A stretch of 64,000 nt of DNA from Allolobophora icterica (lineage: Eukaryota; Annelida; Clitellata; Crassiclitellata; Lumbricidae). The notes below the pieces were generated by a model that saw only the letters and a list, made by a program, of their open reading frames with translations, was not told the origin of the DNA and did no database searches. The stretch covers positions 86,156,528 through 86,220,527 of the forward strand of contig OY744605.1 of the NCBI GenBank assembly GCA_963556255.1, given 5' to 3'. Positions within the stretch are counted from its first letter, which is position 1. Each line of letters begins with the position of its first letter. The position numbers were made by a program, and so were the translations under genes. Below, one piece after another: positions 54,901 to 64,000 of the stretch.

Positions 54901-57181
54901 TGCGCTCGATATTACTCGTGGAGTGACTAACACAAGGCAGGCCAATTAAGATACGTTTTAAGAGGGCTCGTATTTCAAATGCTGTGAGACATGAGTGCAC
55001 AGAAAACAGAGCTTGGATCCAAGCCAGTTACAGGTCCGAAGACCAGACAGGCCTAGTTCGAATAAAACTTTGCACTTACGAGTAAGCTCATGGAGAAAGT
55101 CTGAGCTATGTTGTGCCAGAGACTAGTAGGCTGATTGCTCTGGTGTATCAAGACCGATGTGATATTTTCTAAACGGATGCATGCGACTATTTAATTGATG
55201 CGCTCGCCAGCCTAGACAGAGCACAGAAGGTGCGAGAAAGAGACCGGCTAACCTTGAGGCGGCTTATAAGCATAATTTAGCCGAACAGGCCACAAGTACG
55301 GCCGAGAAAAAGTTGCAAGAGACAACCGGAAAGTCAACGTTGTGGACCGAGAACGAGGTCGTCGCTTGGCATTTCTTGATGTCGAATTCGAGAATATGAT
55401 GGAGGATGAGAATTGGATATAGGACGACAGGCATAGAAGCAGGATTCACTTAATGACTTAGGAAGTTCGCAGAAGAGTTCACCAGGTTGGAGGCAGTTGT
55501 TAATAGGGGAACTGGACCCCTGGTAGTGCATAGGAACCGTAGGAGCCCGGGTGTTGGAGAAACACTGATTACGTCGTTTGTATCAGTATTGACAAAAATG
55601 GACAAATAAGACGGTGATGTGCACAGAGAGCTGCCGGAGGAGGTGAAGAAGCGGATCTTAGGTTAGACTTTGAATCAGTTGAGGCAAGGGTTGTCGTCCA
55701 GGTAGTTCTGAACGTTGAAGTGTAGCAGAATGGCTTGTGTCGATACGATTTTGGAACGCAGGCCACAGCGTTGTCTCTTGGATTGCGAAAGCGAAAGATC
55801 GTTGGTCCCATGTGGTGTCTTTGGGGTCAGAATTGGAACCCGCAGAGCGTCGGCTGTTCTTTGCCGACGGTAATGAGACTCTGAAAATTCCGCTCTGGAA
55901 AGGAATGTATCCGCTACCGAGCATTGGTTACATGACGAGTGTCCGTTTACCTTCCAGTGGATACTTGGTGGATACTTGGTTACTTAAGAGTCTAAAAGAA
56001 TTCGGGAAGAAAACGTGTTGTTGAAGAGAGACTAAGTTACAAGAGAAGCATAGAGTTGCATCACATGTACGATGTAGTTACCGCTTAATTGCGGTGGTTT
56101 TCCGGAGTATTGTCGAAAGACACTTTTTGAGTTTCCTTTTGATGAGAATTTTCGTTTGGACTGGTTTCCTAGTGCTGAAACGGATAACTGTAGCGGTACA
56201 AGTTACGGTTTATTGCGATGTTTCATTGTGTTTGGAACGGTGTTTAAGTTTCTTTTGATGAGAATCCTTCTCTTCAGAGTGTCTGTTAGTATTCGATTCA
56301 CCGTTTGATAGTGGAGTGTTCTTCCAGTACGGTTTTTGGAAATGTTCATTCGATGACGATTTCGTGTGGAGCACTTCACGGTTGATAGTGTTTCGGTACC
56401 GCCTGAATTATAAAGCTTGCGGTGATCCTTACGGTAACCGTTCAATTGCAGGAGTTTTGCTGGCAGTTTCCGATGGTAATTTTTGGGTGTCTCTTTGGTG
56501 AAGAGGACAGTTAAAGATGACTTCTGCAAACTGAATAATTTGTTTTAAAAGAAAACCACTAAAAATATATAAAAACAATTAACACAAAAAAAATCACAAG
56601 CGAATGTCACTTCCCGTATTCGATATTTTGCTTTCGGTTGTTTTATTTTGGAGATGTGCGTGACGTGACGGATTCGATGTTTATCTTCAAGATCGGGAGA
56701 TAGCTGGTGACTTTTCTCTCCTAGGTCTCCTAGCCAGATGGCTTAGGTAGAGCTCATGTTCATGATAGAGGGACTGTTAAGGTTGGCGACTTGGCGGATA
56801 AGACAAGTTGCCAGTAGGGTGACAGTTTGGATCTCTTGCACCATTATAAGGCTGTCGTCAGCACGGTTCGCAGGAGATTAAAAGAGCGCTAGGTGCTTGG
56901 GCTTCTCTACGGTCACAGAGTGGTTGCCCGCACCAAATATTGCTTCCCCAGTTGCTGAGACTCTCATCGTTGCTTGGCGTTCGTGCGTGGCAGCAGAGAT
57001 TGTTGGGTCTGGATTGAGTACTTGTCCGAGTAAGTCGTTCAGATGACCGAGGTATTCCGCCTTATAACCAATGGTTCCTTGCTTTCTAAGTGGACCTGGG
57101 TTGGAGATGTTTCTGTGTCACGAGTGATTAAGGTCCCCGATTTTGTCAGAGATGCTCCGCATCTAAGTAAGGTCGGGAGAG

Positions 57182-57543
57182 TGTGGCGGACAGGCCACAA
57201 GGCTTGATTGAAGGCTGTACTAATAATAGCTAGCTTGTTGAAGTGTTCTCCGGCGACGTAATGCGCCACCGGCCGATCCGTACATGGTAGCGTTAACGTG
57301 ATATAAAACTCGATTAATATTTAAGTTCTAGTTAATTTTCCATTTCTGTATTTTAAATTATTAATTAATATAAAATAACAGGCCTTTCGGTCCAATATTT
57401 AACATCTAAAGCTAGGGCGTCGCTTAATATCACATGTATCTATCTCTCTCTTGGACACCTGTATTTGAGAAGAGCGTAATTTTTTTAATTTTTTTAAACT
57501 TTCAGACAAATTTTTTTTAATCACCCTAATGTAATGGGCTAAT
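57182..57543. repeat. Putative 3' LTR, truncated
   Basis: Matches 49489-49792, with an extra T-rich insertion of about 60 bp (57478-57530), then ends at AATGGGCTAATA and joins GAGGTTCTGGTC, which belongs to the NHL flank. Confidence 0.6.
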
Positions 57544-57578
57544 AGAGGTTCTGGTCATAATATTTAGCAGTTTATCAC

Positions 57579-58472
57579 TTAATTATTAGACTCAAAAATC
57601 AAAATCCGTTGATTGTTCGATTCGTTATCAGCCATAAACAGTCGACCATTTGACTCATCCAGAAAAATCCTACTGGGACGTCGTAATCCATGTTTTTCTT
57701 CTTTTGAGAGAATTTCTCTCTCCAGTTCCAAACCTGAATCCAATAACAAAACACGACTGTTCCACTGATCTGCGACCATCACGAATCCATTTCCATCGAC
57801 AGCCAAATAGACTGGACGATTCAATTGTTCGATAGAAGGTCCAGTTGTTCCACCGAATGACTTCTCAAGTTTTCCATTTACATTTACTATACACACTCTA
57901 TGCAGACCATCAGCATAACGACCATGACAGACCACGTAGTGACCACTGGTAAGTTTAACAGCATGCCATGGATGAAGAATACCTGCGTCTGATAACAGTT
58001 TTATTTCACAGATCAATTGTCCATCTGGAGAATATTCATATAATTTATTTTCCTCATTAGCAGTCAAAAGGATATTCGACTCAGCTGTGACAGACATACC
58101 CCATCCCCAAACGTCTCCAATTGACCACTTCTTTATTAAATTTCCATTTGAATCAACTATGAAGACTTCGCTCGGCTCATCTCGGCCTCTGCAGTTAAAG
58201 ATGCAGAGACATTTATTTCTATTGCAGGATCCTATGTCCATTGGATGATTTACTTCCTCCAAATTCCATCGACGACTGAGACTAAATTTCATCGAATCGT
58301 AAACTTCAACCTCTGAACTTCTGTCACTAACAACAAACAATTCTTTGTCTAAAATCGCCAATCCACGGATCGATTTATTCTTATCTTCTGCGGCTTTTGT
58401 TATGATCGTATGAACTAAAACTGGATCCAGTTTGTATTGGGTTCGAAGTTTATCTAAAATAATGTAGTTTAT
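57579..58472 (-). CDS. NHL-2: second copy of the NHL/beta-propeller exon
   Basis: The minus frame is open to the stop at 57579, with the same propeller as NHL-1 and only scattered changes (for example INVNGKLEKSFGG for IVDVNGKLEKSYGG). At its 5' side about 15 bp present in NHL-1, including the CTACAG acceptor, are missing, and an in-frame stop lies at 58473-58475. NHL-2 may therefore be unable to splice like NHL-1, or may use another acceptor or an internal start. The long intact frame argues for recent duplication or continued use. Function as for NHL-1: a likely protein- or RNA-binding propeller. Confidence 0.65.
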   Translation of the reverse strand: MNYIILDKLRTQYKLDPVLVHTIITKAAEDKNKSIRGLAILDKELFVVSDRSSEVEVYDSMKFSLSRRWNLEEVNHPMDIGSCNRNKCLCIFNCRGRDEPSEVFIVDSNGNLIKKWSIGDVWGWGMSVTAESNILLTANEENKLYEYSPDGQLICEIKLLSDAGILHPWHAVKLTSGHYVVCHGRYADGLHRVCIVNVNGKLEKSFGGTTGPSIEQLNRPVYLAVDGNGFVMVADQWNSRVLLLDSGLELEREILSKEEKHGLRRPSRIFLDESNGRLFMADNESNNQRILIFESNN

Positions 58473-58475
58473 TTA

Positions 58476-58800
58476 AAACAACTTTTTCCAGCACGACTAG
58501 TAATTTTCTTCGCAATTACAGTTTGAAATTGTCTGGCATTGCTATAGTTGATGGGAATTGATTTAGGTAGTAGGAAGCATGTAATGCATCCTACATATAG
58601 GCCCAAAGGAAGTTGACGCTTGTGTCATGTAATAGATTGGTTCGTGTAATATGCCTAATAGCTAGTTCCCAGGCCGATGGCTCGGAAAAGCACCAAGACG
58701 ACGCTCAGCAGTAGGCCTAGCGGATGAGTTTATTCACAAGTTAGAACGACGACTATGTACTACTGCTTCTTCTCTGACTCGTGACCACTCTCCCTTACAT
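58476..58800. other. Upstream flank of NHL-2
   Basis: Related to the NHL-1 flank at its start, then diverges; no gene was recognised. Confidence 0.35.
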
Positions 58801-59103
58801 CAGTGTCGTTACTAGGAGGGTGCGAGGGTGCGGGCCGCACCGGGTGACACCTTCAGAGGGGGTGACACCAAAATGACAGACTGACTATCTAAAAGACTTC
58901 TGTGCAGAGTTTCAGAATAAATTTATTATTTAAAATTAACTTTAACATATTACAACAAAAACATTTTTCGTGAGCCTAGCTTACATGTATTGTATCAGTA
59001 TCAATTTACCTAAAGCTGAAAGTCGATGCTAATTTACTTTATTGAACCTTCTAATGGGGCGACACCATGACGTACCCTGACAGCAACCCTAGTGACGCCA
59101 CTG
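58801..59103. mobile_element. hAT-type MITE (303 bp)
   Basis: Ends CAGTGTCGTTACTAGG and CCCTAGTGACGCCACTG are inverted repeats with a few mismatches. Exact 8-bp duplication CCTTACAT at 58793-58800 and 59104-59111. Interior GGGTGACACC repeats; no coding. Confidence 0.9.
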
Positions 59104-59111
59104 CCTTACAT

Positions 59112-60117
59112 GATAAGCTCAGTCTCTATTTCTACAGTCAAGTCAGTCGGTTGGGTAATTCGTTTACTCATATAGGCCCCCTATCTATTACCCACGTCTG
59201 TTCATCCTTCTCTCCGTCTCTGTCCGTATTCATCTTTGTCCGTCTGTTTATCTCTGTTGACGTGGCATCTGGTCAGTTGGTCAGTGAGCTCGTACTTCAG
59301 ACTAACTTGCGCCTTCCTCGTCTGGAATTTATGCATCGGTTTGTCAGTCTGTGTGGTTATTAGTGCGTGCCTCCATCAATTACCCGTGTCATTGAGTGCA
59401 TGTCTTCCAATGATTATCTGGCGCTGTAGAAGTCAACCACTACAATTGCAGTTACAGTTTCAAATGAGTGGTAACAGAGAAAGAAGCCCACTTATAGCGG
59501 GTGTTCTTGGATGCAGCCGAATCGAAGATATCTAGGCCTGAACTTTTGAGCGAAAGCAACAACAGAAAGCAGTTTTTATTAAGGGATAGGAAAAATAATT
59601 TCATATATCTACTGGTTGAGGTTCTGGTCATATATTTAGCAGTTGATCAATCGGAATGCAGCCTTCATAATGCACACATAGGAAAACTAAGTCAAAATCG
59701 TTAGATTCATTACTTAACTATGTGTACAGCTTGAAATGATTTCACTGCATTCAGTTCATCAAAGGTTAACCAGTTTACAGAAAAGTTCAAAATAGGCCGA
59801 TGAACCAGTGGTTTTAACCTGCATTGATTATCCTCTTTAAATCTCGGGTAATATCGTTTACTTGATCTCTCTTTGTTTGCTGTACCTCCAAATTCTTTTC
59901 GACATTCACACAAATCTCTCTTTTACCTGAAGAAACACACATTGCATGAAAAATTCATAAGACTGTATTAGTGAGTTGTCTACACCAGTGCTTCCCAACC
60001 TGGGTGCCGTGAACCTACTGAAGAGATGCCGCGGCTGGATGTCAGAAAAGCAAAACCATATCATTTGTGCAACTTTTTGGCCCAAGCAAATCTAAAAACA
60101 ACTTCTGATTATCACTA
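59112..60117. other. NHL flank copy, truncated hAT-like end; no supported gene
   Basis: 59525-59700 matches 49300-49488. CAGTGCTTCCCAACCTGGGTGCC (59986-60008) looks like one end of another hAT-type element without a partner. A minus-strand frame at 59710-59913 has no recognised domain. Confidence 0.4.
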
Positions 60118-60546
60118 CTAACATGGGCCTAAAACTATTTTCAAACTTACGGCTGATTTGTACCCCATTTCCATTCCAATTATAATTGCAAATAGTATAT
60201 ATAGCGCCACTTGAAGAGAGACTCGTGAGATGCGCACCCGACCTAACAATCGACGATTGAACAGAGTGATCTTAAACCGCTTGCGGAAAAGAGACAAAGA
60301 GATGCTGAGAAGTTCATGTCGCAGGTTGCTAAGCAGCTTATTCCAAGAAGATGGGCCCACCACTGTCCACCACAGCAAATCTTTTGTGCTGGACCGTGGA
60401 ATTTCGACCCGGCGGAGCAACCAAGTCGCCCAAGTTGTGTGGCACCACGGAGAAGCCTGCCACCAGGTATAGAAGATAGGGCCTACTGAGACACATAGCT
60501 CCTTGAGATAAGATGGAGCGGAGCCTGCTAGACAGAAATGTTTCAA
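60118..60546 (-). pseudogene. LINE RT C-terminal fragment
   Basis: The minus frame reads GSAPSYLKELCV, RVEIPRSSTKDLLWWTVVGPSSWNKL and LSLFRKRFKITLF, the C-terminal signature of the L2/CR1-like LINE at 44.8-46.2 kb. Its 3' side contains CTCTTCAAGTGGCGCTATATA, a variant of the same tail hairpin. 5'-truncated. Confidence 0.7.
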
Positions 60547-60558
60547 GAAAGCAAACTT

Positions 60559-60804
60559 TTAAAAGATTTGATGTCCAGTGAATTCCTTTAGGCTCTCAAA
60601 ACTATGGTTTAAAACTAGGTTATCGTCAGAAACATTGACCCACCTACCTTCATTCTTGCCAGTGCTTTTCAGCAGGTAAATGATATCTTCAAACGAAGGT
60701 CTGCAGCTTTTATCTTGATGCAAGCATTCTAAAGATATCACAGATAAATTACTTAATATTGTAAAAGAATTAGTTTTAAAACTAAGAAGACAATCTTGAA
60801 CCAT
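60559..60804 (-). pseudogene. Protein-kinase C-terminal lobe fragment
   Basis: The minus strand encodes SLECLHQDKSCRPSFEDIIYLLKS, matching kinase subdomain XI (CL..DP..RPSF..I...L), then about 35 residues to a stop at 60559. No catalytic loop or DFG was found nearby, so this is either the last exon of a kinase gene whose other exons lie outside, or a remnant. The adjoining LINE fragment would sit downstream. Confidence 0.45.
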
Positions 60805-60949
60805 TTGTAGTTTGTACAGCTCTTTCTTACTGATGAGAGAAAGGAGTGATTTTCATCCCCGTTAGTCAAATCTGTATAAAAGTGTCACAATCCAGGAAAA
60901 GGTACCAAGTCTTAGTTCACAGTGTCAAAAAGGACCAGAGAAGAACGGT

Positions 60950-62853
60950 TGTCTGACACAATTCAGTGTACTGGATATCATTGACAACAGACTGAACTGC
61001 TTCGAGTTGGACTATCAAAGTGAAAATGAAAATCGACTCAATTCACTTATTGTAGCAGAGTTGAATGCCTTGCTTCATCGCGATGATAAACTCATGTGTT
61101 CACACAGCAGTTTCAAATTCCAGAAGAGCGGAAGAAACAGCTTATGGATTATCGCTTCCGGGGATACAGCATTTGTATGAATGGCTTCTTGTTCCTGCAT
61201 GGCATTGGAAGGAAATGACTACGATTGCTGCGAAAAAGAGTTTCGAACTTTGGAATTACATCAATTAAACATGGAAATTGTGGTAAAACCTCACCGCTAA
61301 GAGTTCATTCACTCGTTGATGTGGAGCGTGTTGTTCAGTTCCTTCATAATTATGCTGAAAACCATGCGTTGGTCTTACCTGGTCGAGTGGCTGGCTTCCG
61401 TGATTCAAATCTCAGACTCTTGCCTTGCTGGGAAACAAAAACACCCGTCTATGACATTTATGTCAAGTCTTTCATGGAAGATGGAGCTGTCAGCTTCAGT
61501 TCGTTTGTGAGTATTTGGAAGGATGTTGTGCCGTTCATTGTGATTCAGTTGCCACGTACTGATCTATGTCTTACTTGCCAGCAGAATATTATGAAATTGA
61601 GCACTCTGGTAAACATGGATGAAGAAAAAAGTGGAACGTATAAAGCAATCACTGGATCATCTGAATTTGGTTCAGCATGAACGCTGAGTGTATCTGGATC
61701 ACATAGAGAAGTCCAAGATAATGTTTAATGGACATCCTACCAAAAACTTGGCAGCCTCCTATGTGGTCAGTTTCCTGGGTGCTGTCGCATATCGTTTGAT
61801 TTTGCTCAACAAGTTCACGTTCCGAACTTACCTGATCAGCCTGGGCCACTATATTTTCTGACACCATATAAACTTGGAATATTTGGTGTGTGCAATGAAG
61901 CAGCTGGAGTGCAAATGAACCATGTTATACCAGAGTCAGTTTTAACAGGGAAAGGACCGAACGCCATCTGCAGTATGATACACCATTACCTCGATACATA
62001 TTCACCCGGCGAATCAGTGCTGTACATACATGCGGATCACTGTGTTGGGCAAAACAAGAACAATGTCATGATGCAGTATTTGTGCTGGCGTGTCTTGGCA
62101 GGTCTCCATAAAGTGATCAAAATCATGTTTCTTTCAGTTGGACATACAAAATTTGCACCTAATGCAGGGTTTGGCGTACTTAAGTCAAAATTTCGTCGCA
62201 GTCTGGTTTGTAGTGCCTCTGATCTGTGCGATTGTATAGAAGGCAGCACTCCGGTTTCAAAGTTGAATCGAGCACACCTCGTTGGAAATGAAGCTGGTAC
62301 AGTGTATGTTCCTACATATGACTGGCAGGAAATGTTTAAAAGGCATGAAATTTAAGACTATACCACAAATTAAGAAGCTGCACTATTTCACTTTCTCTTC
62401 AGTCTCGCCATGTGTGGTAACATGCAAATTGCATGATACTGAGGCTGAGGTTATTCTTCCTATGGTTGACTCAGTTCCATCAACTGCCAGTGCACATTGT
62501 CCACCAGCAGTCGTTACTCCAAAAGGCTTAACACCTGAACGACAATGGTACTTGTTTGAATCCATAAGGTCTTTCGTACCAGACACTGCAAAGACATACT
62601 TTGTCCTAAACCAACTTGTGAACGGCAGGATTTTGGGCAGGCCAAGAGGTTAGAAGCTGTGGCAGCAACGCCAGTAAAGAAACCGAATCAGAAACTGAAG
62701 AAAAGGAAAAAGGCAAAGGAAGGTGAAAATAAAGATGAACTTGAAAATGAAGTTTCAGTGTTGCTACCTTTGACAAAGCGCAAGCCGCAGACATGCAGCT
62801 ACTGTAGTGTACAGGGACATGTGAATCGCGTGCTTCGTGGGAAAATAACATGA
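60950..62853 (+). pseudogene. Broken transposon-like gene (DUF7869-like)
   Basis: Plus-strand fragments in order: RVVQFLHNYAENHALVLPGR, PVYDIYVKSF, LPRTDLCLTCQQN; then SFDFAQQVHVP, PGPLYFLTPYKLGIFGVCNE, YIHADHCVGQNKNN, VGHTKFAPNAGFGVLKSKFRR; then HYFTFSSVSP, GLTPERQWYLFESIR; finally LCPKPTCER and a CSYCSVQGH zinc-knuckle-like end. I recall this order from a large invertebrate family (often labelled DUF7869), probably transposon-derived with an RNase H-like fold. Breaks: extra A in a run at 61625-61630, TGA at 61685-61687, shifts between about 61730 and 61783, at 62338-62341, and near 62595. At least four lesions make it non-functional. N-terminus uncertain; no terminal repeats found. Confidence 0.65.
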
Positions 62854-62897
62854 ACAAGACGTCGGGCTGAGGAGGGTTGTTAACTTAGGCTTAGCTT

Positions 62898-63040
62898 CAG
62901 GCCCGGTTCGTCCATATGGGCAACTGGGCAGCCGCCCAGGGCCGCCGATTTTTAGGGGCCGCCAATTTTCCATTTTTTTATCTTTTATTATTGTTATTCG
63001 TAACAAGAGGCGAATGACTAAAAAAAGGTCTTCAACTTTT

Positions 63041-63122
<82 letters not shown>

Positions 63123-63241
63123 CATTATTATAATTCGTAACTGAGGTCAATGACTAAAAAAAAGGTCATCAACTTTTTTGTGCTTAGGGCCGCCGATTTT
63201 TCGATTTGCCCAGGGCCGCCAAATGTCTTGAGCCGGGCCTG
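62898..63241. mobile_element. hAT-type MITE (344 bp) with an internal (ATT)n
   Basis: Ends CAGGCCCGG and CCGGGCCTG with exact 8-bp duplication CTTAGCTT (62890-62897 and 63242-63249). Both subterminal parts contain CAGGGCCGCC and a duplicated GACTAAAAAAAGGTC.TCAACTTTT arm. Lies just 3' of the broken DUF7869-like gene. Confidence 0.9.
63041..63133. repeat. (TTA)n microsatellite inside the MITE
   Basis: About 30 TTA units. Poly-Asn reading on the minus strand is an artefact. Confidence 0.9.
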
Positions 63242-63249
63242 CTTAGCTT

Positions 63250-64000
63250 TAAACAGATTGAGATGTGCATAATCTGTGCTTCATTCATAATACTTTTAAC
63301 TATGCCATTTTATTGAGACTTGGTAGCTTTTACGATTTCATTGACTTCAAAAGTCAAACTTCCTATGAAGCAAATATTTTGCACCAAAATGCGGTGATTT
63401 TTGTTGATTTAGATAGTTATTAGTCATGGTACAGACCATATAAACTTTCAAAACTAACACTCTAGTTTATCAGTGTGTGCAGTAATACAAACTTTCCCAA
63501 GCTGATTTTCTTCGCATTTTACTTTTATTAACGATTAATTCATAATTATGTTGTTTGAATCCTGATATCTTTGGGAAATGACAAGGTATCAGCTTGAATT
63601 TTTTCAAATTATGTCCAGTAATGATGCACCTATGCCCTAGAAGCTCTAACTCCATTACTAAGACTTGGTACCTTGTTTTGGATTTTAAATAAATGCATTA
63701 GCTAATGCGAATAAGGCACAACGAGAGAAACGTTTTCCAATTCGACAAATATTGCATATATGAAATTAAACTGACCTGCACGGTTAGAAAATGATAATTG
63801 TTGAGTCAAACACTAGGTGTCTAAATTGTGTTTGCATTCAGTAAAGGAAGAAGCAAAACTACCCAACTTAACAGACGTAAGCCATCAAATTTTCGGAGTT
63901 TTACTTAGTAGAATAAATTCAGTCTTACAATGTTTCAGAAGTTTTGTTAGGGCCTACTCGCCATCCAACAATGAGCACCGCCAAAATGCGATAACAGCTA
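63250..64000. other. AT-rich sequence, nothing recognised
   Basis: No repeats, splice-bounded exons or coding motifs were found up to the window edge. Confidence 0.4.

Larger units (their letters stand above)
49489..57543. mobile_element. LTR-bounded element without recognisable gag/pol (about 8 kb)
   Basis: A sequence starting TGTGGCGGACAGGCC occurs at 49489 and, in the same orientation, at 57182, and the two stay almost identical for about 290 bp. I read these as 5' and 3' LTRs. The 5' LTR probably runs to about 50062 (ends TTTACA), with a TATA-like TATATAAG near 49793 and AATAAAG at about 49921. The 3' copy is preceded by a purine-rich GGTCGGGAGAG and is cut short near 57543, where NHL flank sequence resumes. 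The 7.1 kb interior shows no RT, integrase, protease or gag motif; the longest frame is about 140 aa. It is more GC-rich than its surroundings. It fits a large non-coding LTR derivative (LARD-like). Confidence 0.62.

Overview
The window is eukaryotic, from a repeat-rich animal genome, most likely a marine or aquatic invertebrate. Pointers to this are intron-containing genes, TGEKP-linked C2H2 zinc-finger arrays, a THAP gene with GT-AG introns, NHL beta-propeller genes, tRNA-derived SINEs and a wide mix of animal transposon families. No operons, Shine-Dalgarno sites, CRISPR arrays or stand-alone tRNA/rRNA genes were seen. I cannot name the species from sequence alone.

Layout. Three paralogous poly-zinc-finger loci dominate the first half: ZNF-A (minus, cut by the left edge), ZNF-B (plus, 14.8-16.7 kb, frameshifted) and ZNF-C (minus, 23.5-25.9 kb, 24 fingers, intact). 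ZNF-A with its flank (about 1-7.1 kb) and ZNF-C with its flank (about 23.7-31.3 kb) are direct copies. ZNF-B and ZNF-C form a large imperfect inverted repeat around a 3.4 kb spacer that holds a foldback-like array. An apparently complete piggyBac element (9330-12126) lies between ZNF-A and ZNF-B. To the right of ZNF-C, a 3.76 kb element with 29-bp perfect terminal inverted repeats and an exact 8-bp target duplication carries a three-exon THAP-domain gene. I read this as a P-element-like transposon, and it is the most interesting object here.

From 35 to 47 kb there is no convincing host gene. The stretch holds dispersed repeats (one module with a CTCF-like motif), SINEs, microsatellites, two non-autonomous TTAA-flanked elements and several LINE fragments. 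One LINE fragment (44.75-46.2 kb) has an RT catalytic Asp changed to Tyr and shares its 3' tail hairpin with the tRNA-derived SINEs. From 47 to 59 kb, two nearly identical NHL-propeller genes are separated by an LTR-bounded element of about 8 kb with no recognisable gag or pol. The right end holds a kinase C-terminal fragment, another LINE 3' end, a multiply broken transposon-like gene (DUF7869-like, from memory) and two small hAT-type elements.

Together this looks like a zinc-finger/THAP/NHL neighbourhood reshaped by transposons. The paralogous blocks act as internal controls: several insertions can be read against the matching site in the other copy. All family assignments come from motifs and memory; no searches were run.
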